From Pseudomonas sp. MYb118 (lineage in GTDB: Bacteria > Pseudomonadota > Gammaproteobacteria > Pseudomonadales > Pseudomonadaceae): 64,000 nucleotides of DNA. The notes beneath the pieces were generated by a model, which was not told the origin of the DNA, did not search any database, and saw only the letters and a program-made list of their open reading frames with translations. Shown piece after piece: positions 8,361-16,234 of this stretch. The stretch lies in the NCBI RefSeq assembly GCF_040947875.1, contig NZ_JBFRXN010000003.1, forward strand, positions 1 to 64,000. The letters run 5' to 3'. Position numbers and translations under genes: made by a program. Every line of letters begins with the position of its first letter. Positions within the stretch are counted from its first letter, which is position 1.

Positions 8361-9407
8361 ATGAACCCCAAGTTTCGCGTGGTCGCTGACGGCGCCGATA
8401 TCACGGCGTTGATCAATGACCGGCTGTTACTGCTGCGCACCTCGGACAAGCCCGGGATGGAGTCGGATGAGTTCGAATTGCGCATTGATGATCGCGATGG
8501 CCTGGTGACGTTGCCGCGCCGCGGGGCCGGTGTTGAGATTTACCTGGGCTACGAAGGGCAAAGCCTGGCGCGCCAGGGGCGTTACGTGGTTGATGAGGTC
8601 GAGGTGTCCGGTCCGCCGGATACGCTCGTGATCCGCGGCAAGGCCAGTGACATGCGCGGCAGCGGCAAGACCATTCGTAGCGGCAGCTGGGAAAACGTAC
8701 CGCTGTCGAAGATCGTCGCCGATATCGCCGCACGCAACGGCTGGCAGCCGGTGTGCCCGGTGTCGACCAAGGTTGCCCGCGCGGATCAACTCAGTGAGTC
8801 GGATTTCAGCTTTATCACCCGGCTGGCCAAGCAATACGACTGCACAGCCAAGGTGGCCGACGGCAAGCTGTTGGTCATGCCGCGCCAGGCTGGGGAAAGC
8901 GCGAGCGGTCAGAAGTTCGGGGCGATCACCCTTACGCGATCGGACGTCAGTCGCTGGCAATTTCGCCTGGGTGATCGCAACGCGCACAAGTCGGTCGGGG
9001 CCAAACATCAGGACAAGAAGACTGGCGAATTGGTGGTGGTCGCCCTGGACAACGACGACGTGCCGGATGGCTTGCCGGCAGTGCATACCGATCGACACAT
9101 TCACCCGAACAAGACCGCCGCCGAGTCGGCCGCCAAGGCGCGCTTGGCTGCGTTCAATCGCTCGACTGCCGGCGTGCGGTTTGAAATGCCGGGGCGAACC
9201 GACATTTTTGCCGAGCGCCCGATAAACGCCCAGGGCTTCAAGGTCGGGCTCGATGGCGAGTACCTGGCCGACTCGGTCGAGCAGGTTTACACCCAGTCGG
9301 GATGGTCGACCACCGTCGAATGCAACGGCGGCAAGAAGGGCAAGGCCAAGGCCAAAGGTAAGAAAAAGAAAGCTGAGAAGCCGGTCAAGGTGGTCAGCCT
9401 CGCATAG
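8361..9407 (+). CDS. Late control protein D (baseplate hub, P2 gpD-like)
   Basis: This 348-residue protein is of the family historically named late control D, now known to form the tail/baseplate hub resembling T4 gp27. The N-terminus (FRVVADGADITALINDRLL) and the GVEIYLGYEGQSL region are conserved in the family. The C-terminus is a Lys-rich tail (KGKAKAKGKKKKAEK) that is probably disordered. ATG 8361 is chosen because upstream in-frame codons fall in the terminator hairpin. It closes the U-X-D block of P2-like tails. Confidence 0.9.
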   Translation: MNPKFRVVADGADITALINDRLLLLRTSDKPGMESDEFELRIDDRDGLVTLPRRGAGVEIYLGYEGQSLARQGRYVVDEVEVSGPPDTLVIRGKASDMRGSGKTIRSGSWENVPLSKIVADIAARNGWQPVCPVSTKVARADQLSESDFSFITRLAKQYDCTAKVADGKLLVMPRQAGESASGQKFGAITLTRSDVSRWQFRLGDRNAHKSVGAKHQDKKTGELVVVALDNDDVPDGLPAVHTDRHIHPNKTAAESAAKARLAAFNRSTAGVRFEMPGRTDIFAERPINAQGFKVGLDGEYLADSVEQVYTQSGWSTTVECNGGKKGKAKAKGKKKKAEKPVKVVSLA

Positions 9408-9428
9408 CGCTACAGCGCATCCCATCGG

Positions 9429-9448
9429 CCGCCGCGAGCGGTTTTTTT
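9429..9448 (+). terminator. Terminator-like hairpin between D and endolysin
   Basis: The short arms CCGC and GCGG enclose a CGCGA loop and are followed by seven Ts, just before the endolysin ribosome binding site. The stem is short, so termination may be partial. Confidence 0.55.
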
Positions 9449-9463
9449 ACGCCTGGAGTTTGT

Positions 9464-10027
9464 ATGTCACTCACTGAGCAACAGCTTTTACGCATCATGC
9501 CCAACGCCCGCCGCCAAGCGGGAGTTTTTGTATCCGCGCTCAATGCCGCCATGGCCGGCCGGCAAATCGACACACCGAAACGTCAGGCAGCGTTCCTGGC
9601 CCAGGTCGGGCATGAGTCCGGCCAACTGCAGTACGTCCGCGAGCTGGGCGGTGAGCAGTACCTGAGCAAGTACGACACCGGCACTTTGGCGGCCAAGCTC
9701 GGCAACACCCCCGCGGCCGACGGCGATGGTCAACGCTATCGAGGTCGCGGCCTGATCCAAATCACTGGCCACGACAACTACCTGCGCTGCAGCTTGGCGC
9801 TGTTTGGTGATGAGCGATTGCTGCGCACTCCGGCGCTGCTGGAACAGCCGCAATGGGCCGCCGAGTCAGCGGCCTGGTTCTGGTTCGTCAACGGGTTGAA
9901 CGCGCTTGCCGATCGCAATGAGTTCAACGCGATCACACGCAAGATCAACGGCGGCCTGAATGGGCTGGCCGATCGGCTGCAACTGTGGGAGCGAGCGAAG
10001 GGGGTGTTATGCGTTTCAGCGACCTGA
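9464..10027 (+). CDS. GH19 chitinase-type endolysin
   Basis: This 187-residue cytoplasmic muramidase-like lysozyme of glycoside hydrolase family 19 degrades peptidoglycan at lysis. Visible features are QAAFLAQVGHESGQLQYVRE (the catalytic Glu is in GHESG), RYRGRGLIQITGHDNY and the C-terminal ITRKINGGLNGLADR. No signal peptide is seen, so a holin is needed; none is found in this window. ATG 9464 follows CGCCTGGAGTTTGT. Its 3' end overlaps the Rz gene by 19 nt, a normal lysis-cassette layout. Confidence 0.93.
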   Translation: MSLTEQQLLRIMPNARRQAGVFVSALNAAMAGRQIDTPKRQAAFLAQVGHESGQLQYVRELGGEQYLSKYDTGTLAAKLGNTPAADGDGQRYRGRGLIQITGHDNYLRCSLALFGDERLLRTPALLEQPQWAAESAAWFWFVNGLNALADRNEFNAITRKINGGLNGLADRLQLWERAKGVLCVSAT

Positions 10028-10548
10028 TTCCGCCGCAGTATCGGATGTTCATGATGGGCGCAGCAGTGCTCGTCGTGGCAGGCTGTTTCGGCGCGCTGGC
10101 CTGGCAGGTCCAGGACTGGCGCTACGGCCAGAAGCTTGAGCAACAAGCCCGCCTGCACGTTGACACCCTGAATCAACTGGCCTTGGCAGCCGCCGCGCAA
10201 CAACGAACTGAGCGCGACAACCGCTTTGCCCTGGAGCAGCGCCTGTCCGCCAACGAGCAAACTCATTACCGAGCCCTGAACGATGCCCAACGTGATCAAG
10301 ATCGCCTGCGCGATCGCCTTGCCACTGCTGATGTGCGCTTGTCAGTCCTACTCGCCGCCAAACCCGGGAACGCAAGCGGATCGGTGCCTGCCACCACCGC
10401 CGGCGGCGGCGTGGTTCATGGTCCCGCAAGAGCCGAACTTGACCCGGCGCATGCTCAAAGAATTATCGGCATCACCGACGACGGTGATACAGGATTGATG
10501 GCGTTAAGGGCATGTCAGAATTATGTGGAGTTGATATCAAGGCCCTAG
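10009..10548 (+). CDS. Rz-like i-spanin
   Basis: This 179-residue inner-membrane spanin has one N-terminal membrane anchor near residues 13-32 (MFMMGAAVLVVAGCFGALAW), then a long periplasmic coiled coil rich in Gln, Arg and Glu (about residues 40-110). It bridges the periplasm with its lipoprotein partner to fuse the membranes in the last step of lysis. The start ATG 10009 lies within the endolysin end, behind GCGAAGGGGGTGTT. The Rz1 gene is nested inside it in the +1 frame. The 3' end overlaps the reversed gene at 10537 by 12 nt. Confidence 0.88.
   Translation: MRFSDLIPPQYRMFMMGAAVLVVAGCFGALAWQVQDWRYGQKLEQQARLHVDTLNQLALAAAAQQRTERDNRFALEQRLSANEQTHYRALNDAQRDQDRLRDRLATADVRLSVLLAAKPGNASGSVPATTAGGGVVHGPARAELDPAHAQRIIGITDDGDTGLMALRACQNYVELISRP
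10283..10498 (+). CDS. Rz1-like o-spanin lipoprotein nested in Rz
   Basis: This 71-residue protein lies wholly inside the Rz gene in another frame. It begins with a short charged end and a hydrophobic stretch, followed by a lipobox (LLMCAC, Cys at about residue 18 or 20). The mature part is proline-rich (SYSPPNPG, CLPPPPAA). These are the defining traits of Rz1 outer-membrane spanins. Embedded architecture is known for lambda-like and P2-like phages. Lysis cassettes are often annotated without this second gene. Confidence 0.85.
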   Translation: MPNVIKIACAIALPLLMCACQSYSPPNPGTQADRCLPPPPAAAWFMVPQEPNLTRRMLKELSASPTTVIQD

Positions 10549-11106
10549 GCCAATGAATGCAAAATACGATTTATAAGTCCCATATCCAAATGCAGCGAGT
10601 CCCAGTAAACCTAGTAAAACGGCTATTGCTTGCAGGGCAATGCCAGACCGGGTTCTTAGTTTACCTTCTTCGGAATAAATAAGTTGCGTAAGATAGCTTA
10701 TTCCGGAGGTGAGTCCTGCAGTAAACGCACCAATCACAAAAGTCGTTAGTGGTGTTGCGAAAAGTGGGATTTGTCCTGTGCCGGCGAGTTTGCCGATGAA
10801 GGCAAGTAGAGCAACGGCTGCGCCACCATTGAGCAGCATGATTGACTTGATAGCATTCTGCCCGGTTTCAATGATGGACTTGAACATTTCCAAGTCTACA
10901 GCGTGATTGTATTTTTGTATTTCGACTTGGGACTGTAGGTATGCTTTTAATCTTTCAATAACTACGGCTTCACTCTCCTGATCGTCCGCCGCAATAGCTT
11001 TGTCGAGTGCAGAGGTCAGGATGTCGATTTTGATCGACTCATTTCCTTGGGCAGAAAATCTTTCAATCTCAGATTTTAGCTGCTCAGCAAATTCTTTTAA
11101 CTTCAT
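10537..11106 (-). CDS. Membrane protein of unknown function (phage moron)
   Basis: This 189-residue protein is on the opposite strand to all tail genes. The N-terminal 100 residues are helical and charged (LKEFAEQLKSEIERFSAQGN). The C-terminal half has about three membrane segments (SIMLLNGGAAVALLAFIGKL; TTFVIGAFTAGLTSGISYL; GIALQAIAVLLGLLGLAAFG). ATG 11106 is preceded by AAGGGATATTCCTT in the gene's own direction. It is visibly more AT-rich than its neighbours. Reversed orientation, different composition and position at the end of the lysis cassette mark it as a moron. Superinfection exclusion or defence is possible but is only inferred from context. Confidence 0.75.
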   Translation of the reverse strand: MKLKEFAEQLKSEIERFSAQGNESIKIDILTSALDKAIAADDQESEAVVIERLKAYLQSQVEIQKYNHAVDLEMFKSIIETGQNAIKSIMLLNGGAAVALLAFIGKLAGTGQIPLFATPLTTFVIGAFTAGLTSGISYLTQLIYSEEGKLRTRSGIALQAIAVLLGLLGLAAFGYGTYKSYFAFIGLGP

Positions 11107-11140
11107 AAGGAATATCCCTTTCATCCGTAGTAAGGAGCGA

Positions 11141-11171
11141 GCCTGTTAGATGCGTCAACATCTAATCAGGC
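11141..11171. repeat. Imperfect inverted repeat upstream of the reversed moron
   Basis: GCCTGTTAGATG and CATCTAATCAGGC pair across a 6-nt loop with one bulged T. It lies 35 nt before the start of the reversed membrane-protein gene and has no T run, so it is more likely an operator or mRNA leader structure than a terminator. Confidence 0.5.
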
Positions 11172-11247
11172 CCGCTAAACTGCAGACCAATCCTGCAAGT
11201 CCAGCCATGGCTCCTGCCCTGTGCACAAAGCACAGCGAGCCTAGCAC

Positions 11248-11263
11248 CTGTTTATTCATACAG
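11248..11263 (+). promoter_or_regulatory. LexA (SOS) box upstream of the adenine methylase
   Basis: CTGTTTATTCATACAG fits the CTGT-N8-ACAG LexA consensus exactly. It ends 17 nt before the methylase start, with AAAGG between, so bound LexA would cover the promoter or transcription start. Confidence 0.8.
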
Positions 11264-11280
11264 TAAAGGTCTTGCTTTCA

Positions 11281-12075
11281 ATGTCTACTCCTATCATCCC
11301 TTGGATGGGTGGCAAACGTCGCCTAGCCGATCGCCTCATTCCGCTTTTTCCGCCACACGAGTGTTACGTTGAAGTCTTTGCCGGCGGTGCCGCGCTTTAC
11401 TTCATGCGTCCCCAGGCCGCGCCCGTTGAAGTGCTCAACGACATCAACGGCGACTTGGTGACGTTGTACCGCGTCGTGCAGAACCACCTTGAAGAGTTCG
11501 TGCGCCAATTCAAATGGGCGCTCAGCTCACGCCAGGTGTTCGAGTGGCAGAAAATGACCCGTCCCGAAACGCTCACCGACATCCAGCGTGCGGCTCGATT
11601 CTTCTACCTGCAACACCATGCCTTCGCCGGCAAAGTCGCCGGGCAGACGTTCGGCACTGCGACTACCGCCCCGGCGATTAACCTGCTGCGCATCGAGGAG
11701 AACCTCTCCGCCGCGTGGCAGCGCCTGTCTGGCACCTACGTCGAAAATCTCCCCTGGCTTGAATGTGCAGAACGCTACGACCGTGCGCACACGTTCCACT
11801 ACATGGATCCACCGTACTGGCAGACCGCCGGCTACGGCGTGGATTTTCCGTTTGAAAACTATGAGCGCATGGCTGAATTCATGCGTCGCTGCAAGGGCAG
11901 GGTGATGGTCAGCATCAACGATCACCCCGACATTCGCCGCGTATTCGAGGGCTTTCACTTTGAGACCCTTGATATCCGCTACACCACTGCCAACCAGCGG
12001 CAGGGGAAAGCTGACGTCAGTGGTGAACTGGTAATCATGAACTGGGTGCCGGCCGCGTTAGGAGGGCTATTCTAA
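11281..12075 (+). CDS. Phage DNA adenine methylase (D12 class)
   Basis: This 264-residue N6-adenine methyltransferase has the N-terminal PWMGGKRRLADRLIPLFP motif, the SAM-binding FAGGAALYF motif (about residues 35-45) and the catalytic DPPYW motif (about residues 178-182). This is the Dam/DpnM order and size. ATG 11281 is chosen over the ATG three codons upstream because AAAGG is better spaced from it. It stands alone after the lysis cassette, with no paired restriction nuclease seen, so it is an orphan methylase. A role could be protecting phage DNA or resetting regulation on induction. A perfect SOS box precedes it. Confidence 0.92.
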   Translation: MSTPIIPWMGGKRRLADRLIPLFPPHECYVEVFAGGAALYFMRPQAAPVEVLNDINGDLVTLYRVVQNHLEEFVRQFKWALSSRQVFEWQKMTRPETLTDIQRAARFFYLQHHAFAGKVAGQTFGTATTAPAINLLRIEENLSAAWQRLSGTYVENLPWLECAERYDRAHTFHYMDPPYWQTAGYGVDFPFENYERMAEFMRRCKGRVMVSINDHPDIRRVFEGFHFETLDIRYTTANQRQGKADVSGELVIMNWVPAALGGLF

Positions 12076-12287
12076 TTTTGGCTGGAGGGCTCGGAGTAGA
12101 GCACTTCCGCGCGGATTTGCAGTATTGCAAGAGGAGCTCAATCGGCCCATGCTGCTTGTTCAGTGCACCAGGCCCGGCCAATGGACAAGCAGCTCGTTGG
12201 ACTTTCAATTTTGATGACAGTCGTGTGGGTTTCGGCGGTGCTGCTGGTAATGTGTTGGATGTCGTAGTGAAGGTAAAGACCTTCGGA

Positions 12288-13001
12288 TCAGCCATTACCT
12301 TTCTCATCCCCACCTAGGATGTCACCCACCGGCGTGATCAATTCCTTCCCTTGGTTTCGAACATTGCCCACGGCGCGGTCGACCTTAAACCACTCGAACG
12401 CATTGCTGGGCTCACCCTGCATCAACACCATCTGCTCAGCGCGCTCCTTGAGCGTTGCCGGATCAAGCCATTCGCGCGCCAGTTCTGGTGACAACACCAC
12501 GGGGCGGCGGTCGTGAATATCCACCATGCCGCCAGCGCTGTCGGCGGTGATGATGACGAAACCATCATGCTCACTGGGTTCGTGCTCGGCGTTCGGGTAC
12601 TGGCCGATCGCTGCGCACAGAATCGGCATGCGGTCCCTGTGGCGGATGAGGTAGGGCTGCTTTTTTGGTTCACCTTCGTCAACCCATTCAAACCAGTTGT
12701 TGATGGCGACGATTGCTCGGTGTGGCCAGATCGCCCGAAAGAAGGGGCCATGGGCGACTTTCTCGACACGGGCATTGATGGGCGCGGCACGATCCTTAGC
12801 CCAGTGTGGTCGCCAACCCCAGCGCACCATGTCCGCGCGCAGGGAGTCACCTTCCTGATGAAAGAGGGCGAGCTGGGTGGTCGGGGCGGCGTTGTAGCGT
12901 TCGAACGGTTGATCGCCGGCATTGTTGATCAATGCATTGGGCATGCTCAGTGCAGCGACGAAGTCGTGTATGCCGTCGTATTGAGAAAGTCGTCCACACA
13001 T
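12288..13001 (-). CDS. SOS response-associated peptidase (YedK/HMCES family)
   Basis: This protein crosslinks to abasic sites in single-stranded DNA through its N-terminal cysteine. The start is set at the second Met so that Cys2 follows directly (MCGRLSQ), as the mechanism requires. Other family marks are NARVEKV (about residue 75), NNWFEWVD (about 105) and the conserved His in DIHDRRPVVL (about 165). At 237 residues it is full length. It is divergent from umuD, and the LexA box at 13070 sits between them, so both may respond to DNA damage. The stretch 12076-12287 between it and the convergent methylase has no gene I can support. Confidence 0.92.
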   Translation of the reverse strand: MCGRLSQYDGIHDFVAALSMPNALINNAGDQPFERYNAAPTTQLALFHQEGDSLRADMVRWGWRPHWAKDRAAPINARVEKVAHGPFFRAIWPHRAIVAINNWFEWVDEGEPKKQPYLIRHRDRMPILCAAIGQYPNAEHEPSEHDGFVIITADSAGGMVDIHDRRPVVLSPELAREWLDPATLKERAEQMVLMQGEPSNAFEWFKVDRAVGNVRNQGKELITPVGDILGGDEKGNG

Positions 13002-13069
13002 CACTCACCCCCCCCCACCTATCAGATTTCTTCCTGCATAAATTGACCGCAAGGCTTTTTGAAAGTTAA

Positions 13070-13085
13070 CTGTATATTCGTACAG
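13070..13085 (+). promoter_or_regulatory. LexA (SOS) box between yedK-like gene and umuD
   Basis: CTGTATATTCGTACAG is an exact CTGT-N8-ACAG match. It lies 18 nt before the umuD start and 69 nt from the divergent peptidase start. Confidence 0.88.
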
Positions 13086-13103
13086 TATCGGAAATCGTGC
13101 GTC

Positions 13104-13527
13104 ATGAGCTTTTTAACTATAGGGCCAATCGCCAGGCCGGCCGGAAGCTGCCACTGTGTTTGTTTCGCGTGCCGGCGGCTTTACCGTCGCCAGCAGCTGA
13201 CCATATCGAGGCCCAAATCTCGCTCGATGAGGTTCTGAATATTCGGGCCCCGCATGTGTACCTGGTGTCGATTACCGGCGACAGCATGCAGGGGGCCGGT
13301 ATTTTGAAGGCGATTTGGCGATTGTGGACCGTTCGCTCGAGCCTGCTCATGGCCACATCGTGGTGGCGTTGCTCAACAACGATCCAATCTGTAAGCGGCT
13401 ATGCATCCGCGGCAAAGAAGTGGTGCTGCTGTCGGAGAATCCGAAATACCCAGCGCGGTACATCCTGGAGAGTGACGAGCTGTCGATTTGGGGTGTGATC
13501 ACGGGCACGGTGCGCAGCCATGTCTAA
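13104..13527 (+). pseudogene. umuD: umuD-like peptidase subunit, frameshifted
   Basis: The reading frame of a UmuD protein can be followed only by changing frame twice. From ATG 13104 it reads MSFLTIGPIA. After about base 13135 it continues in another frame (RKLPLCLFRVPAALPSPAAD through VYLVSITGDSMQGAGI, including the catalytic Ser in GDSMQ). After a missing T at about 13307 it continues as LAIVDRSLEPAHGHIVVALL to the natural end WGVITGTVRSHV. No full-length product is possible. The SOS box upstream is still perfect. The end overlaps the umuC start by 8 nt, as in intact umuDC operons. Confidence 0.85.
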
Positions 13528-14800
13528 GCCTTCACCGGTGTTCGGCTTGATCGACTGCAACAGCTTCTATGCCAGTTGCGAGCGGGTATTTCGTCCGGAC
13601 CTGGCCAAGGTGCCTATCGTGGTACTCTCTAACAATGACGGCTGTGTGATTGCCCGTAGCTACGACGCCAAGCCGTTTGTGAAGATGGGCGAGCCGTATT
13701 TCAAGATCAAGCACACGCTAAGGCAGCACGGCATTATTCCCTTCTCGTCGAATTACGCACTATATGGCGACATGAGCGAGCGGGTGATGTCCTTGATCGA
13801 GTCGATGGTGCCGGCGGTCAAGGTGTACAGCATCGACGAGGCCTTCGTTGACCTAACGGGAATCCACGGCCTGGATGCGCTGGGCCGCCATATCCGCAGT
13901 CAGGTACTCCGCTGTACAGGCATCCCGGTCGGCGTTGGCATTGCTCCCACCAAAACCCTGGCGAAGCTGGCCAATCACACGGCAAAACGTCTGCAGGCCC
14001 AAACCGGTGGCGTAGTGAACATCTGCGATCCGGTAAAGCGTGACTGGGTCCTGCGGAACACCGATGTTGGTGAGGTATGGCGGCGTAGGCCGGCGCATGA
14101 AAGTGCACTTGAACACCTTGGGTATCAAAAGCGCTATGGACCTGGCAAAGGCCGACGCTTGGTCGTTACGGAAAAACTTCAGTGTCGTTATCGAGAAAAC
14201 CGCTCGGGAGCTGGCCGGCACCTCGTGCCTGGATCTGGAAGAGCCAGATCCCCCAAGCTAGGAGGATCTGTTGCAGCCGTATGTTTGGCAAACGGCTGAA
14301 AGAGCTGCCGCCAATCGAGGAAGGCGGCGGCCACCTTACATGATTCGAGCCTCGGAAAAGCTGAGGGCACAGATTCTTTGTGCAAAAAGATCAGGGTCAG
14401 CATCCGTACCGGCATGTTCAACCCCGACGAACCCAAGTACGCAAACGGTGTGGTGGTGGAGTTGCCCTACCCAACGGATGACGTGCGCCTGTTGACCAAG
14501 ACTGCTGTGGATGCGCTAGACCGCGTGTACCGACCAGGATTTTCATACAGCAAAGCGGAAGTGCTGTTGCTCAACCTTTGCCAACCTGGCGAGTACACAG
14601 ACGACCTATTCGCTGTCTCTCAGACTTCCGAGGCAACCCGTGTAATGGCAGTGTTGGATCGGATCAATGGGAAGTGGGGGAGAGGGACTCTGCGAGCTGC
14701 CAGCGTGCCAGCCACTCCAGATTGGAGGATGCGGCGCGAATTAATGAGTCAAAGCTACACCACGAATTTGGATCAGCTGTGGAAGGTGGCCTGCGTTTGA
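13520..14800 (+). pseudogene. umuC: umuC-like Y-family polymerase (Pol V), multiply frameshifted
   Basis: The first 190 residues are intact and include the catalytic motifs (FGLIDCNSFYASCERVF; VYSIDEAFVDL). An extra C at about 14081 shifts the frame. The protein continues in a second frame (GVGRRMKVHLNTLGIKSAM) to a stop at 14261, then in pieces after further indels at about 14260-14275, 14322, 14336 and 14372. From 14378 one frame runs to the natural C-terminus (NLDQLWKVACV). At least five single-base changes are needed to rebuild the roughly 420-residue polymerase, so translesion activity is lost. An N-terminal fragment could still be made. Confidence 0.9.
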
Positions 14801-15103
14801 GTTCGGGATGCAAAATCGAGATCACTCTGGCGCCGTTCACACAGTAAGGTGAATTAAAATGAAGGGATTTTCGGAATCTCGGGTACTCGCCAGCAGAGAT
14901 TGGTCAGTGAGAGTCAGCCCGATCTGATCAGACCGACAGTAGGTCTTGATTAGTATCGGATAGTGAGCCTGTGACGCCTGCAGTTTGTCCGTGTGTGGCT
15001 CAAGCGAAGGTTCAGGGAGACAAGGCGTAGCAAAAGTAATCAGAAAAGTCTAATATCTCACAAGCTAAATCAAATTTCTTATGGTTTAATCTTTGAAGGC
15101 CAC
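14801..15103. other. Intergenic stretch before the ATPase/DUF4435 pair
   Basis: I see no supported gene or RNA in these 303 bases. Composition becomes AT-rich from about 15030. A promoter for the downstream pair is expected here, but no confident -35/-10 could be assigned. Confidence 0.5.
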
Positions 15104-16234
15104 ATGAATCGAATAACGAAAGTAGGAATACATAATATATTTACGGATGATGAAACTGCCTTCATTGATGTTGACTCTCCAATTACGATATTTACGGGTT
15201 ATAACGGAATCGGCAAGTCAACTGCTCTCGGAATAATTCATAGTACTATTTCACTTGCGAATCGTGGGGAGTATTTATTTCCTCGCTCGAATTGGGCAAG
15301 TCAAATTTTTCTATTGGATGGGCGTATTCTCAATCATGGAAAGGTAGCCCGGCCAGTTTCAGACGATTTTTCCCCACCGCAGATCAAAAATCCACAGAAG
15401 GAAGATTCACTAAAACAGTACTTCACTGATTTGAACTCAAGAATTTTGCCAATTAACAAGAAAAATAAAACTCTTGTTAGTAAGGATGGTGAGAAGCGAG
15501 ATTTGCGCTCAACAAATGTTCTGACTATTGCCGATAGTTCTAGGGTTAAAAAAGGGGCTGCTGCTACCGGGATTGGGGTGCAGTCACTTCTTTATTGTGA
15601 TGAGCTATTTAACTTTAACCAAGATGTTGATCAATCTGAGAGGTTGGAAGAGCTAGATATATTTTCAAAAAAGAATACTCTTGATAAAACTCTATACCTG
15701 TTGATTATTGAATTTTCGATGGTGGAAACAAAGACTAATTTTAATAGTGAACTGCATGATTTGATTAAGCAGATCGACGAACTATTTTCTGATAGCGAGA
15801 TGCCGTTATCGCTCAGGGAGAGAGTCGAAGATCTACGGTCAATCTCTACTCCAGAGTCTTCATTTCTAACTGAGGTCAACATTTTTTTTAGTATGACTGG
15901 TAGAGAGATATTTTATACTGATGAAAAAATGCTGCAGCTCAGAGTTAAGTCTCGGCCTAAAGAGTCAGTCGAGTGGTTCAATTTGTCTAAAGGCGAAAAG
16001 ACTCTACTTTGTTTGTTGTTGGCGGCATATTTGAACAAAGATAAAGACACTGTGTTTCTTTTGGATGAGCCAGATCTTTCACTGCATATAAAATGGCAAA
16101 AACAACTCTTGAAGAGTTTGAGGGCCCTGGCTCCAAAATCCCAGTTCATAATTTCTACCCACTCTCCCGCAATGATCGGCAATGCAGAAGGTGAAAAAAT
16201 TATCAATGTTGGATCTTTTGCACGGGTGAAATAA
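15104..16234 (+). CDS. ABC-class AAA ATPase, AriA-like subunit of a PARIS-type defence pair
   Basis: This 376-residue soluble ATPase has Walker A GYNGIGKST (32-40), an ABC signature LSKGEKT (294-300), Walker B FLLDEPD (318-324) and the H-switch STHSP (about 351-355). This SMC/RecF-like arrangement with a long insertion is shared by OLD-family and AriA ATPases. I start it at ATG 15104 behind GAAGG, not at the upstream GTG, because the conserved N-terminal strand begins there. The stop overlaps the next start by one base (TAATG), so the two proteins should be co-translated in fixed ratio. The DNA is markedly AT-rich compared with the tail genes. ATPase identity is firm; PARIS assignment rests on the partner and context. 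Confidence 0.8.
   Translation: MNRITKVGIHNIFTDDETAFIDVDSPITIFTGYNGIGKSTALGIIHSTISLANRGEYLFPRSNWASQIFLLDGRILNHGKVARPVSDDFSPPQIKNPQKEDSLKQYFTDLNSRILPINKKNKTLVSKDGEKRDLRSTNVLTIADSSRVKKGAAATGIGVQSLLYCDELFNFNQDVDQSERLEELDIFSKKNTLDKTLYLLIIEFSMVETKTNFNSELHDLIKQIDELFSDSEMPLSLRERVEDLRSISTPESSFLTEVNIFFSMTGREIFYTDEKMLQLRVKSRPKESVEWFNLSKGEKTLLCLLLAAYLNKDKDTVFLLDEPDLSLHIKWQKQLLKSLRALAPKSQFIISTHSPAMIGNAEGEKIINVGSFARVK

Noticed and set aside
12078..12317. 79-codon frame on the plus strand after the methylase
   Set aside because: It starts with TTG without a ribosome site and overlaps the end of the well-supported peptidase gene.
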